This document shows positions 1-11,429 of a DNA stretch of 64,000 bases, piece by piece (the stretch's first letter is position 1; each line of letters opens with the position of its first letter). The position numbers and the translations under genes were made by a program. Under the pieces are notes generated by a model that was not told the DNA's origin, ran no database searches, and saw nothing but the letters and a program-made list of their open reading frames with translations. The DNA comes from Tenodera sinensis (Eukaryota > Arthropoda > Insecta > Mantodea > Mantidae). Location: positions 108,899,404 through 108,963,403 of the forward strand of contig CM060968.1 in NCBI GenBank assembly GCA_030765045.1, written 5' to 3'.

Positions 1-11
1 TTCGAATGCAT

Positions 12-19
12 GAAATTTC
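12..19. repeat. GAAATTTC palindrome with AAATTT core
   Basis: This is an 8-bp perfect palindrome, present once in monomers of the A form. It holds an AAATTT tract, a motif known to favour a narrow minor groove and local curvature. The very common g subtype (GAGATTTC), the C subtype (GACATTTC) and K (TAAAATTTC) break the symmetry. It therefore alternates between intact and broken along the array. Confidence 0.9.
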
Positions 20-36
20 GATTAGCGAATACTACT

Positions 37-42
37 ACTAGT
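37..42. repeat. Central ACTAGT palindrome
   Basis: ACTAGT lies in the middle of almost every monomer, at the end of an ACTACTACT run and before GAGTGAC. In the CCACTAGTGAG variant (for example in the monomer around 1110) it extends to the 8-bp palindrome CACTAGTG. The CTACCAGTGAG variant (first at 1447) destroys it. Confidence 0.85.
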
Positions 43-63
43 GAGTGACAGTATCCGAATTAT

Positions 64-77
64 TGCATTCGAATGCA
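64..77. repeat. 14-bp perfect palindrome across monomer junction
   Basis: TGCATTCGAATGCA equals its own reverse complement. It is formed by the last four bases of one monomer and the first ten of the next, and it recurs at nearly every junction in the window. Recurrent variants break it: CAAATGC, CGAGTGC, the G variant (CAGTCGAATGC) and the +1 variant CGAATTGC. It could extrude as a short cruciform or serve as a dimeric binding site; that role is inference. Confidence 0.95.
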
Positions 78-293
78 TGAAATTTCGATTAGCGAATACT
101 ACTACTAGTGAGTGACAGTATCCGAGAACTTGCATTCGAATGCATGAGCTTTCGATTAGCGAATACTACTACTAGTGAGTGACAGTATCCGAATTATTGC
201 AGTCGAATGCATGAAATTTCGATTAGCGAATACTACTACTAGTGAGTGACAGCATCCGAATAATTGCATTCGAATGCATGAAATTTCGATTAG

Positions 294-325
294 CGGATAC
301 TACTACTAGTGAGTGACAGTATCCG
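294..325. repeat. Perfect inverted repeat in gg-type monomer
   Basis: CGGATACT (294-301) and AGTATCCG (318-325) are perfect 8-bp complementary arms around a 16-base spacer. In the common monomer the left arm is CGAATACT, one mismatch away. The gg subtype (GCGGATAC) restores full pairing and recurs every few monomers through the window, usually ahead of an E junction. A cruciform or protein-binding role is possible but not shown. Variants with a C-less right arm, such as CCAAATT, break the outer pair. Confidence 0.85.
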
Positions 326-536
326 AGAACTTGCATTCGAATGCATGAGATTTCGATTAGCGAATACTAAGACTAGTGTGTGACAGTATCCGAGAACTTG
401 CATTCGAATGCATGAAATTTCTATTAGTGAATACTACTACTAGTGAGTGACAGTATCCGAATTATTGCATTCGAATGCATAAAATTTCGATTAGCGAATA
501 CTACTACTAGTGAGTGACAGTATCCAAATTATTGCA

Positions 537-604
537 TTCGAATTGCATGAAATTTCGATTAGCGAATACTACTACTAGTGAGTGACAGTATCCGAATTAT
601 TGCA
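537..604 (+). repeat. 68-bp monomer, I subtype (+1 T in the palindrome)
   Basis: This monomer begins TTCGAATTGCATG, with one T added inside the 14-bp palindrome, and is 68 bp long. It follows a P junction (CCAAATTATTGCA). The same P-then-I pairing recurs many times from about 1.9 kb to 63 kb, so the two changes travel together as a two-monomer haplotype. I copies and X copies account for most of the drift of the array away from exact multiples of 67. Confidence 0.93.
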
Positions 605-805
605 TTCGAATGCATGAAATTTCGATTAGCGGATACTACTACTAGTGAGTGACAGTATCCGAGAACTTGCATTCGAATGCATGAAATATCGATTAGCGAA
701 TACTACTACTAGTGAGTGACAGTATCCGAATTATTGCATTCCAATGCATGAAATTTCGATTAGCGAATACTACTACTAGTGAGTGAAAGTATCCGAATTA
801 TTGCA

Positions 806-873
806 TTCGAATGCAGAAAAATTTCGATTAGCGAATACTACTACTAGTGAGTGACAGTATCCCAGAACTTGCA
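806..873 (+). repeat. 68-bp monomer, X subtype (GCAGAAAAATTT)
   Basis: GCATGAAATTT is replaced by GCAGAAAAATTT, adding one base and destroying both ATGCAT and GAAATTTC. It usually ends in an R junction (CCCAGAACTTGCA), as here. Later copies lie near 3831, 5375, 7185, 7724, 10206, 17655, 19266, 20946, 22555, 23697, 26916, 31542, 34090 and 36436. I saw none after about 36.5 kb, so this subtype belongs to the left half of the window. Confidence 0.92.
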
Positions 874-1476
874 TTCGAATGCATGAGATTTCGATTAGCG
901 AATACTACTACTAGTGAGTGACAGTATCCGAGAACTTGCATTCGAATGCATGAAATTTCAATTAGCGAATACTACTACTAGTGAGTGACAGTATCCGAAT
1001 TATTGCATTCGAATGCATGAAATTTCGATTAGCGAATAGTACTACTAGTGAGTGACAGTATCCGAGAACTAGCATTCAAATGCATGAGATTTCGATTAGC
1101 GAATACTACCACTAGTGAGTGACAGTATACGAATTATTGCATTCAAATGCATGAAATTTCGATTAGCGGATACTACTACTAGTGAGTGAAAGTATCCGAG
1201 AACTTGCATTCGAATGCATGAAATTTCGATTAGCGAATACTACTACTAGTGAGTGACAGTATCCGAATAATTGCATTCGAGTGCATGAAATTTCGATTAG
1301 CGGATACTACTACTAGTGAGTGACAGTATCCGAGAACTTGCATTCGAATGCATGAGATTTCGATTAGCGAATACTACTACTAGTGAGTGACAGTATCCGA
1401 ATTATTGCATTCGAATGCATGAAATTTCGATTAGCGAATACTACTACCAGTGAGTGACAGTATCCGAATAACTGCA

Positions 1477-1543
1477 TTCAAATGCATGAAATTTCGATTA
1501 GCGGATACTACTACTAGTGAGTGACAGTATCCGAGAACTTGCA
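1477..1543 (+). repeat. Z-linked monomer (CAAATGC + gg)
   Basis: This monomer follows the Z junction CCGAATAACTGCA, starts TTCAAATGC and carries GCGGATAC. It opens a recurrent four-monomer cassette: Z-linked gg, then E with GAGATTT, then E with TTTCAATTAGC, then a T junction. The cassette reappears in most large repeats of the left half (for example near 4690, 9725, 11005, 12075, 14565 and 18585). It is a useful anchor for registering HOR copies. Further right, Z is often followed by an unmodified CGAATGC. Confidence 0.85.
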
Positions 1544-2039
1544 TTCGAATGCATGAGATTTCGATTAGCGAATACTACTACTAGTGAGTGACAGTATCCG
1601 AGAACTTGCATTCGAATGCATGAAATTTCAATTAGCGAATACTACTACTAGTGAGTGACAGTATCCGAATTATTGCATTCGAATGCATGACATTTCGATT
1701 AGCGGATACTACTACTAGTGAGTGACAGTATCCGAGAACTTGCATTCGAATGCATGAAATTTCAATTAGCGAATACTACTACTAGTGAGTGACAGTATCC
1801 GAATTATTGCATTCGAATGCATGAAATTTCTATTAGCGACTACTACTACTAGTGAGTGACAGTATCCAAATTATTGCATTCGAATTGCATGAAATTTCGA
1901 TCAGCGAATACTACCACTAGTGAGTGACAGTATCCGAATTATTGCATTCGAATGCATGACATTTCGATTAGCGGATACTACTACTAGTGAGTGACAGTAT
2001 CACAGAACTTGCATTCGAATGCATGAGATTTCGATTAGC

Positions 2040-3070
2040 GAATACTACGACTAGTGAGTGACAGTATCCAAGAACTTGCATTCGAATGCATGAGATTTCG
2101 ATTAGCGAATACTACTACTAGTGAGTGACATTATCCGAGAACTTGCATTCGAATGCATGAGATTTCGATTAGCGAATACTACTACTAGTGAGTGACAGTA
2201 TCCGAATTATTGCATTCGAATGCATAAAATTTCGATTAGCGAATACTACTACTAGTGAGTGACAGTATCCGAATAATTGCATTCCTGTGCATGAAATTTC
2301 GATTATCGGATACTACTACTACTGAGTGACAGTATCCGAGAACTTGCATTCGAATGCATGAGATTTCGATTAGCGAATACTACTACTAGTGAGTGACAGT
2401 ATCCGAGAACTTGCATTCGAATGCATGAAATTTCAATTAGCGAATACTACTACTAGTGAGTGACAGTATCCGAATTATTGCATTCGAATGCATGAAATTT
2501 CGATTAGCGAATAGTACTACTAGTGAGTGACAGTATCCGAGAACCTGCATTCGAATGCATGATATTTCGATTAGCGAATACTACTACTAGTGAGTTACAG
2601 TATCCGAATTATTGCTTTCGAATGCATAAAATTTCGATTAGCGAATACTACTACTAGTGAGTGACAGTATCCGAATAATTGCATTCGAGTGCATGAAATT
2701 TCGATTAGCGGATACTACTACTAGTGAGTGACAGTATCCGAGAACTTGCATTCGAATGCATGAGATTTCGATTAGCGAATACTACTACTAGTGAGTGACA
2801 GTATCCGAATTATTGCATTCGGATGCATGACATTTCGATTAGCGAATACTACTACTAGTGAGTGACAGTATCCGAATAACTGCATTCAAATGCATGAAAT
2901 TTCGATTAGCGGATACTACTACTAGTGAGTGACAGTATCCGAGAACTTGCATTCGAATGCATGAGATTTCAATTAGCGAATACTACTACTAGTGAGTGAC
3001 AGTATCCGAATTATTGCATTCGAATGCATGAAATTTCGATTAGTGAATACTACTACTAGTGAGTGACAGT
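2040..3070 (+). repeat. Segment C, copy 1 (~1.0 kb)
   Basis: This segment is recognised by the TCCTGTGC monomer with TATCGGATAC (2283), GATATTTCG (2561), GGATGCATG (2821) and a TTTCAATTAGC monomer with GAGA. All markers recur at +6,844 bp (8,884-9,915) and at +13,958 bp (16.07-16.99 kb). It links the first block pair into a superperiod of about 7 kb. Confidence 0.85.
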
Positions 3071-5620
3071 ATCCGAATTATTGCATTCGAATGCATGAAA
3101 TTTGGATTAGCGAATACTACTACTAGTGAGTGACAGTATCCGAGAACTTGCATTCGAATGCATGAGATTTCGATTAGCGAATACTACTACTAGTGAGTGA
3201 CAGTATCCGAATTATTGCAGTCGAATGCATGAAATTTCGATTAGCGAATACTACTACTAGTGAGTGACAGCATCCGAATAATTGCATTCGAATGCATGAA
3301 ATTTCGATTAGCGGATACTACTACTAGTGAGTGACAGTATCCGAGAACTTGCATTCGAATGCATGAGATTTCGATTAGCGAATACTACTACTAGTGTGTG
3401 ACAGTATCCGAGAACTTGCATTCGAATGCATGAAATTTCTATTAGTGAATACTACTACTAGTGAGTGACAGTATCCGAATTATTGCATTCGAATGCATGA
3501 AATTTCGATTAGCGAATACTACTACTAGTGAGTGACAGTATCCAAATTATTGCATTCGAATTGCATGAAATTTCGATTAGCGAATACTACTACTAGTGAG
3601 TGACAGTATCCGAATTATTGCATTCGAATGCATGAAATTTCGATTAGCGGATACTACTACTAGTGAGTGACAGTATCCGAGAACTTGCATTCGAATGCAT
3701 GAAATATCGATTAGCGAATACTACTACTAGTGAGTGACAGTATCCGAATTATTGCATTCCAATGCATGAAATTTCGATTAGCGAATACTACTACTAGTGA
3801 GTGAAAGTACCCGAATTATTGCATTCGAATGCAGAAAAATTTCGATTAGCGAATACTACTACTAGTGAGTGACAGTATCTCAGAACTTGCATTCGAATGC
3901 ATGAGATTTCGATTAGCGAATACTACTACTAGTGAGTGACAGTATCCGAGAACTTGCATTCGAATGCATGAAATTTCAATTAGCGAATACTACTACTAGT
4001 GAGTGACAGTATCCGAATTATTGCATTCGAATGCATGAAATTTCGATTAGCGAATAGTACTACTAGTGAGTGACAGTATCCGAGAACTAGCATTCAAATG
4101 CATGAGATTTCGATTAGCGAATACTACCACTAGTGAGTGACAGTATACGAATTATTGCATTCGAATGCATGAAATTTCGATTAGCGGATACTACTACTAG
4201 TGAGTGAAAGTATCCGAATTATTGCATTCGAATGCATAAAATTTCGATTAGCGAATACTACTACTAGTGAGTGACAGTATCCGAATTATTGCATTCGAAT
4301 GCATGACATTTCGATTAGCGGATACTACTACTAGTGAGTGACAGTATCCGAGAACTTGCATTCGAATGCATGAAATTTCGATTAGCGAATACTACTACTA
4401 GTGAGTGACAGTATCCGAATTATTGCATTCGAATGCATAAAATTTCGATTAGCGAATACTACTACTAGTGAGTGACAGTATCCGAATAATTGCATTCGAG
4501 TGCATGAAATTTCGATTAGCGGATACTACTACTAGTGAGTGACAGTATCCGAGAACTTGCATTCGAATGCATGAGATTTCGATTAGCGAATACTACTACT
4601 AGTGAGTGACAGTATCCGAATTATTGCATTCGAATGCATGAAATTTCGATTAGCGAATACTACTACCAGTGAGTGACAGTATCCGAATAACTGCATTCAA
4701 ATGCATGAAATTTCGATTAGCGGATACTACTACTAGTGAGTGACAGTATCCGAGAACTTGCATTCGAATGCATGAGATTTCGATAGGCGAATACTACTAC
4801 TAGTGAGTGACAGTATCCGAGAACTTGCATTCGAATGCATGAAATTTCAATTAGCGAATACTACTACTAGTGAGTGACAGTATCCGAATTATTGCATTCG
4901 AATGCATGACATTTCGATTAGCGGATACTACTACTAGTGAGTGACAGTATCCGAGAACTTGCATTCGAATGCATGAGATTTCGATTAGCGAATACTACTA
5001 CTAGTGTGTGACAGTATCCGAGAACTTGCATTCGAATGCATGAAATTTCAATTAGCGAATACTACTACTAGTGAGTGACAGTATCCGAATTATTGCATTC
5101 GAATGCATGAAATTTCTATTAGCGACTACTACTACTAGTGAGTGACAGTATCCAAATTATTGCATTCGAATTGCATGAAATTTCGATCAGCGAATACTAC
5201 TACTAGTGAGTGACAGTATCCGAATTATTGCATTCGAATGCATGACATTTCGATTAGCGGATACTACTACTAGTGAGTGACAGTATCCGAAATATTGCAT
5301 TCGAATACATGAAATTTCGATTAGCGAATACTACTACTAGTGAGTGACAGTATCCGAAATATTGCATTCGAATGCAGAAAAATTTCGATTAGCGAATACT
5401 ACTACTAGTGAGTGACAGTATCCCAGAACTTGCATTCGAATGCATGAGATTTCGATTAGCGAATACTACGACCAGTGAGTGACAGTATCCAAGAACTTGC
5501 ATTCGAATGCATGAGATTTCGATTAGCGAATACTACTACTAGTGAGTGACAGTATCCGAGAACTTGCATTCGAGTGCATGAGATTTCGATTAGCGAATAA
5601 TACTACTAGTGAGTGACAGT
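3019..5620 (+). repeat. HOR block B (expanded second copy of block A)
   Basis: This is a second copy of 1-2190, about 400 bp longer. It gained a 3-monomer segment at about 4,209-4,409, one GTGTGTGAC monomer near 4,975-5,040, and two monomers with V junctions near 5,288-5,420. Point differences over the first 1.2 kb are few. The same block occurs again, with small rearrangements, at about 17.1-19.5 kb. Confidence 0.83.
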
Positions 5621-7103
5621 ATCCGAATTATTGCATTCGAATGCATGAAATTTCGATTAGCGAATACTACTACTAGTGAGCGACAGTATCCGAGAACTTG
5701 CATTCGAATGCATGAGATTTCGATTAGCGAATACTACTACTAGTGAGTGACAGTATCCGAATTATTGCAGTCGAATGCATGAAATTTCGATTAGCGAATA
5801 CTACTACTAGTGAGTGACAGTATCCGAATAATTGCATTCGAATGCATGAAATTTCGATTAGCGGATACTACTACTAGTGAGTGACAGTATCCGAGAACTT
5901 GCATTCGAATGCATGAGATTTCGATTAGCGAATACTACTACTAGTGAGTGACAGTATCCGAGAACTTGCATTCGAATGCATGAAATTTCAATTAGCGAAT
6001 ACTCCTACTAGTGAGTGACAGTATCCGAATTATTGCATTCGAATGCATGAAATTTCGATTAGCGAATACTACTACCAGTGAGTGACAGTATCCAAATTAT
6101 TGCATTCGAATTGCATGAAATTTCGATTTGCGAATACTTCTACTAGTGAGTGACAGTATCCGAATTATTGCATTCGAATGCAAGAAATTTCGATTAGCGG
6201 ATACTACTACTAGTGAGTGACAGTATCCGAATAATTGCATTCGAGTGCATGAAATTTCGATTAGCGGATACTACTACTAGTGAGTGACAGTATCCGAGAA
6301 CTTGCATTCGAATGCAGAAAAATTTCGATTAGCGAATACTACTACTAGTGAGTGACAGTATCCGAATTATTGCATTCGAATGCATGAAATTTCGATTAGC
6401 GAATACTGCTACCAGTGAGTGACAGTATCCGAATAACTGCATTCAAATGCATGAAATTTCGATTAGCGGATACTACTACTAGTGAGTGACAGCATCCGAG
6501 AACTTGCATTCGAATGCATGAGATTTCGATTAGCGAATACTACTACTAGTGAGTGACAGTATCCGAGAACTTGCATTCGAATGCATGAAATTTCAATTAG
6601 CGAATACTACTACTAGTGAGTGACAGTATCCGAATTATTGCATTCGAATGCATGACATTTCGATTAGCGGATACTACTACTAGTGACTCACAGTATCCGA
6701 GAACTTGCATTCGAATGCATGAGATTTCGATTAGCGAATACTACTACTAGTGTGTGACAGTATCCGAGAACTTCTATTCGAATACATGTAATTTCAATTA
6801 GCGAATACTACTACTAGTGAGTGACAGTATCCGAATTATTGCATTCGAATGCATGAAATTTCTATTAGCGACTACTACTACTAGTGAGTGACAGTATCCA
6901 AATTATTGCATTCGAATTGCATGAAATTTCGATCAGCGAATACTACTACAAGTGAGTGACAGTATCCGAATTATTGCATTCGAATGCATGACATTTCGAT
7001 TAGCGGATACTACTACTAGTGAGTGGCAGTATCCGAGAACTTGCATTCGAATGCATGAAATTTCGACTAGCGAATACTACTACTAGTGAGTGACAGTATC
7101 CGA
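5291..7103 (+). repeat. 27-monomer HOR, copy 1
   Basis: This unit runs from one V junction followed by CGAATACATG (5291) to the next (7104). The length is 1,813 bp, or 27 monomers plus 4 bases. The same offset holds for the TACGAC monomer (5468 and 7281) and the AATAATAC monomer near 5599. Markers inside include CTCCTAC (6002), CAAGAAATTT (6181) and CTACAAGTG (near 6947). Confidence 0.8.
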
Positions 7104-7640
7104 AATATTGCATTCGAATACATGAAATTTCGATTAGCGAATACTACTACTAGTGAGTGACAGTATCCGAAATATTGCATTCGAATGCAGAAAAATTTCG
7201 ATTAGCGAATACTACTACTAGTGAGTGACAGTATCCCAGAACTTGCATTCGAATGCATGAGATTTCGATTAGCGAATACTACGACTAGTGAGTGACAGTA
7301 TCCAAGAACTTGCATTCGAATGCATGAGATTTCGATTAGCGAATACTACTACTAGTGAGTGACAGTATCCGAGAACTTGCATTCGAATGCATGAGATTTC
7401 GATTAGCGAATAATACTACTAGTGAGTGACAGTATCCGAATTATTGCATTCGAATGCATGAAATTTCGATTAGCGAATACTACTACTAGTGAGCGACAGT
7501 ATCCGAGAACTTGCATTCGAATGCATGAGATTTCGATTAGCAAATACTACTACTAGTGAGTGACAGTATCCTAATTATTGCAGTCGAATGCATGAAATTT
7601 CGATTAGCGAATACTACTACTAGTGAGTGACAGTATCCGA
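7104..7640 (+). repeat. 27-monomer HOR, truncated copy 2
   Basis: This repeats the start of 5291-7103 (V, X, R, TACGAC, Q, AATAATAC, GAGCGACAG). It breaks off near 7,640, where the following monomers switch to the caatt and X types. A GCAAATAC variant appears at 7540, which later heads other blocks (11430, 13847, 22774, 26261). Confidence 0.75.
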
Positions 7641-8883
7641 GAACTTGCATTCGAATGCATGAAATTTCAATTAGCGAATACTACTACTAGTGAGTGACAG
7701 TATCCGAATTATTGCATTCGAATGCAGAAAAATTTCGATTAGCGAATACTACTACTAGTGAGTGACAGTATCCCAGAACTTCCATTCGAATGCATGAGAT
7801 TTCGATTAGCGAACACTACGACTAGTGAAGGACAGTATCCAAGAACTTGCATTCGAATGCATGAGATTTCGATTAGCGAATACTACTACTAGTGAGTGAC
7901 AGTATCCGAGAACTTTCATTCGAATGCATGAGATTTCGATTAGCGAATACTACTACTAGTGAGTGACAGTATCCGAATAACTGCATTCAAATGCATGAAA
8001 TTTCGATTAGCGGATACTACTACTAGTGAGTAACAGTATACGAGAACTTGCATTCGAATGCATGAGATTTCGATTAGCGAATACTACGACTAGTGAGTGA
8101 CAGTATCCAAGAACTTGCATTCGAATGCATGAGATTTCGATTAGCGAATACTACTACTAGTGAGTGACAGTATCCGAGAACTTGCATTCGAATGCATGAG
8201 ATTTCGATTAGCGAATACTACTACTAGTGAGTGACAGTATCCGAGAACTTGCATTCGAATGCATGAGATTTCGATTAGCGAATACTACTACTAGTGAGTG
8301 ACAGTATCCGAATTATTTCAGTCGAATGCATGAAATTTCGATTAGCGAATACTACTACTAGTGAGTGACAGTATCCGAATAATTGCATTCGAATGCATGA
8401 AATTTCGATTAGCGGATACTACTACTAGTGAGTGACAGTATCCGAGAACTTGCAGTCGAATGCATGAGATTTCGATTAGCGAATACTACTACTAGTGAGT
8501 GACAGTATCCGAGAACTTGCATTCGAATGCATGAAATTTCAATTAGCGAATACTGCTACTAGTGAGTGACAGTATCCGAATTATTGCATTCGAATGCATG
8601 AAATTTCGATTAGCGAATACTACTACTAGTGAGTGACAGTATCCAAATTATTGCATTCGAATTGCATGAAATTTCGATTAGCGAATACTACTACTAGTGA
8701 GTGAATGTATCCGAATTATTGCATTCGAATGCATGAAATTTCGATTAGCGGATACTACTACTAGTGAGTGACAGTATCCGAGAACTTGCATTCGAGTGCA
8801 TGAAATTTCGATTAGCGAATACTACTACTAGTGAGTGACAGTATCCGAATTATTGCATTCGAATGCATGAAATTTCGATTAGC
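7641..8883 (+). repeat. Segment D, copy 1
   Basis: This stretch carries the TTCCATTCG/CGAACACTACGAC monomer (7781), a GAACTTTCATTCG monomer, the GAGTAACAGTATACGAG junction (8031), TTTCAGTCG, CTGCTAC and GAATGTATCC. The GAGTAAC junction recurs at 15077, 24004 and 27491 with the same neighbours, so this segment is used four times. The offset to the 15-kb copy is 7,046 bp (105 monomers plus 11 bases). Confidence 0.78.
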
Positions 8884-9915
8884 GAATACTACGACTAGTG
8901 AGTGACAGTATCCAAGAACTTGCATTCGAATGCATGAGATTTCGATTAGCGAATACTACTACTAGTGAGTGACATTATCCGAGAACTTGCATTCGAATGC
9001 ATGAGATTTCGATTAGCGAATACTACTACTAGTGAGTGACAGTATCCGAATTATTGCATTCGAATGCATAAAATTTCGATTAGCGAATACTACTACTAGT
9101 GAGTGACAGTATCCGAATAATTGCATTCCTGTGCATGAAATTTCGATTATCGGATACTACTACTAGTGAGTGACAGTATCCGAGAACTTGCATTCGAATG
9201 CATGAGATTTCGATTAGCGAATACTACTACTAGTGAGTGACAGTATCCGAGAACTTGCATTCGAATGCATGAAATTTCAATTAGCGAATACTACTACTAG
9301 TGAGTGACAGTATCCGAATTATTGCATTCCAATGCATGAAATTTCGATTAGCGAATAGTACTACTAGTGAGTGACAGTATCCGAGAACCTGCATTCGAAT
9401 GCATGATATTTCGATTAGCGAATACTACTACTAGTGAGTGACAGTATTCGAATTATTGCATTCGAATGCATAAAATTTCGATTAGCGAATACTACTACTA
9501 GTGAGTGACAGTATCCGAATAATTGCATTCGAGTGCATGAAATTTCGATTAGCGGATACTACTACTAGTGAGTGACAGTATCCGAGAACTTGCATTCGAA
9601 TGCATGAGATTTCGATTAGCGAATACTACTACTAGTGAGTGACAGTATCCGAATTATTGCATTCGGATGCATGAAATTTCGATTAGCGAATACTACTACT
9701 AGTGAGTGACAGTATCCGAATAACTGCATTCAAATGCATGAAATTTCGATTAGCGGATACTACTACTAGTGAGTGACAGTATCCGAGAACTTGCATTCGA
9801 ATGCATGAGATTTCAATTAGCGAATACTACTACTAGTGAGTGACAGTATCCGAATTATTGCATTCGAATGCATGAAATTTCGATTAGCGAATACTACTAC
9901 TAGTGAGTGACAGTA
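8884..9915 (+). repeat. Segment C, copy 2
   Basis: This is collinear with 2,040-3,070 at a constant +6,844 bp (TACGAC 8891, TCCTGTGC 9127, GATATT 9405, GGATGC 9665). At its right edge exactly seven monomers (469 bp, equivalent to 3,071-3,540) are missing relative to copy 1, after which alignment resumes at +6,375 bp. Confidence 0.83.
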
Positions 9916-11400
9916 TCCAAATTATTGCATTCGAATTGCATGAAATTTCGATTAGCGAATACTACTACTAGTGAGCGACAGTATCCGAATTATTGCATTC
10001 GAATGCATGAAATTTCGATTAGCGGATACTACTACTAGTGAGTGACAGTATCCGAGAACTTGCATTCGAATGCATGAAATATCAATTAGCGAATACAACT
10101 ACTAGTGAGTGACAGTATCCGAATTATTGCATTCCAATGCATGAAATTTCGATTAGCGAATACTACTACTAGTGAGTGAAAGTATCCGAATTATTGCATT
10201 CGAATGCAGAAAAATTTCGATTAGCGAATACTACTACTAGTGAGTGACAGTATCCCAGAACTTGCATTCGAATGCATGAGATTTCGATTAGCGAATACTA
10301 CTACTAGTGAGTGACAGTATCCGAGAACTTGCATTCGAATGCATGAGATTTCGATTAGCGAATGCTACTACTAGTGAGTGACAGTATCCGAATAATTGCA
10401 TTCGAGTGCATGAAATTTCGATTATCGGATACTACTACTAGTGAGTGACAGTATCCGAGAACTTGCATTCGAATGCATGAGATTTCGATTAGCGAATACT
10501 ACTACTAGTGAGTGACAGTATCCGAGAACTTGCATTCGAATGCATGAAATTTCAATTAGCGAATACTACTACTAGTGAGTGACAGTATACGAATTATTGC
10601 ATTCGAATGCATGAAATTTCGATTAGCGGATACTACTACTAGTGAGTGAAAGTATCCGAGAACTTGCATTCGAATGCATGAAATTTCGATTAGCGAATAC
10701 TACTACTAGTGAGTGACAGTATCCGAATTATTGTATTCGAATGCATAAAATTTCGATTAGCGAATACTACTACTAGTGAGTGACAGTATCCGAATAATTG
10801 CATTCGAGTGCATGAAATTTCGATTAGCGGATACTACTACTAGTGAGTGACAGTATCCGAGAACTTGCATTCGAATGCATGAGATTTCGATTAGCGAATA
10901 CTACTACTAGTGAGTGACAGTATCCGAATTATTGCATTCGAATGCATGAAATTTCGATTAGCGAATACTACTACCAGTGAGTGACAGTATCCAAATAACT
11001 GCATTCAAATGCATGAAATTTCGATTAGCGGATACTACTACTAGTGAGTGACAGTATCCGAGAACTTGCATTCGAATGCATGAGATTTCGATTAGCGAAT
11101 ACTACTACTAGTGAGTGACAGTATCCGAGAACTTGCATTCGAATGCATGAAATTTCAATTAGCGAATACTACTACTAGTGAGTGACAGTATCCGAATTAT
11201 TGCATTCGAATGCATGACATTTCGATTAGCGGATACTACTACTAGTGAGTGACAGTATCCAAGAACTTGCATTCGAATGCATGAGATTTCGATTAGCGAA
11301 TACTACTACTAGTGTGTGACAGTATCCGAGAACTTGCATTCGAAAGCATGAAATGTCAATTAGCGAATACTACTACTAGTGAGTGACAGTATCCGAATTA
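9916..11400 (+). repeat. Segment E, copy of 3.54-3.87 kb and 17.37-18.95 kb
   Basis: This segment starts with the P/I pair, then GAAATATC (10076), the X monomer (10206), GCGAATGCTAC (10361) and a TATCGG monomer, and ends with the CTACCAGTG marker (10974), the Z cassette and GTGTGTGAC. It matches 17.37-18.95 kb at +7,449 bp, stepping to +7,583 because two monomers are missing here. A CCAAATAACTGC junction at about 10,990 is private to this copy. Confidence 0.78.
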
Positions 11401-11429
11401 TTGCATTCGAATGCATGAGATTTCGATTA

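Larger units (their letters stand above)
1..67 (+). repeat. Reference monomer (T type), 67 bp
   Basis: This first copy matches the commonest form and serves as the position reference. Landmarks are TTCGAATGCA at 1-10, GAAATTTC at 12-19, GATTAGCGAATAC at 20-32, a CTACTACTAGT stretch at 32-42, GAGTGACAGTATCC at 43-56, and the junction CGAATTATTGCA at 56-67. It has 24 G+C of 67. CpGs lie at 3, 19, 26 and 56, each in CGAAT or CGATT. Single sites for BstBI (TTCGAA), NsiI (ATGCAT) and SpeI (ACTAGT) predict 67-bp ladders. The phase (base 1) is arbitrary. Confidence 0.97.
1..2190 (+). repeat. HOR block A (first copy of a ~45-monomer block)
   Basis: This block aligns with 3019-5620. Markers show a constant offset of 3,018 bp (45 monomers plus 3 bases): the G-variant junction at 201 and 3219, the GTGTGTGAC monomer at 376 and 3394, GAAATATCG at 683 and 3701, the X monomer at 813 and 3831, and AGCATTCAAA at 1071 and 4089. 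From about 1,195 the offset steps to 3,219, 3,286 and 3,421 bp, because the downstream copy has 3, then 1, then 2 extra monomers. The repeat may begin before the window. Confidence 0.85.

Noticed and set aside
64..77. Bacterial REP/BIME palindromes
   Set aside because: The palindrome is part of a contiguous 67-bp tandem array of tens of kilobases, unlike dispersed intergenic bacterial elements.
285..300. CENP-B box-like TTCG...CGG in TTTCGATTAGCGGATAC
   Set aside because: The CENP-B core needs TTCG and CGGG separated by seven bases with an internal A; here the spacing is five and the third G of CGGG is absent.
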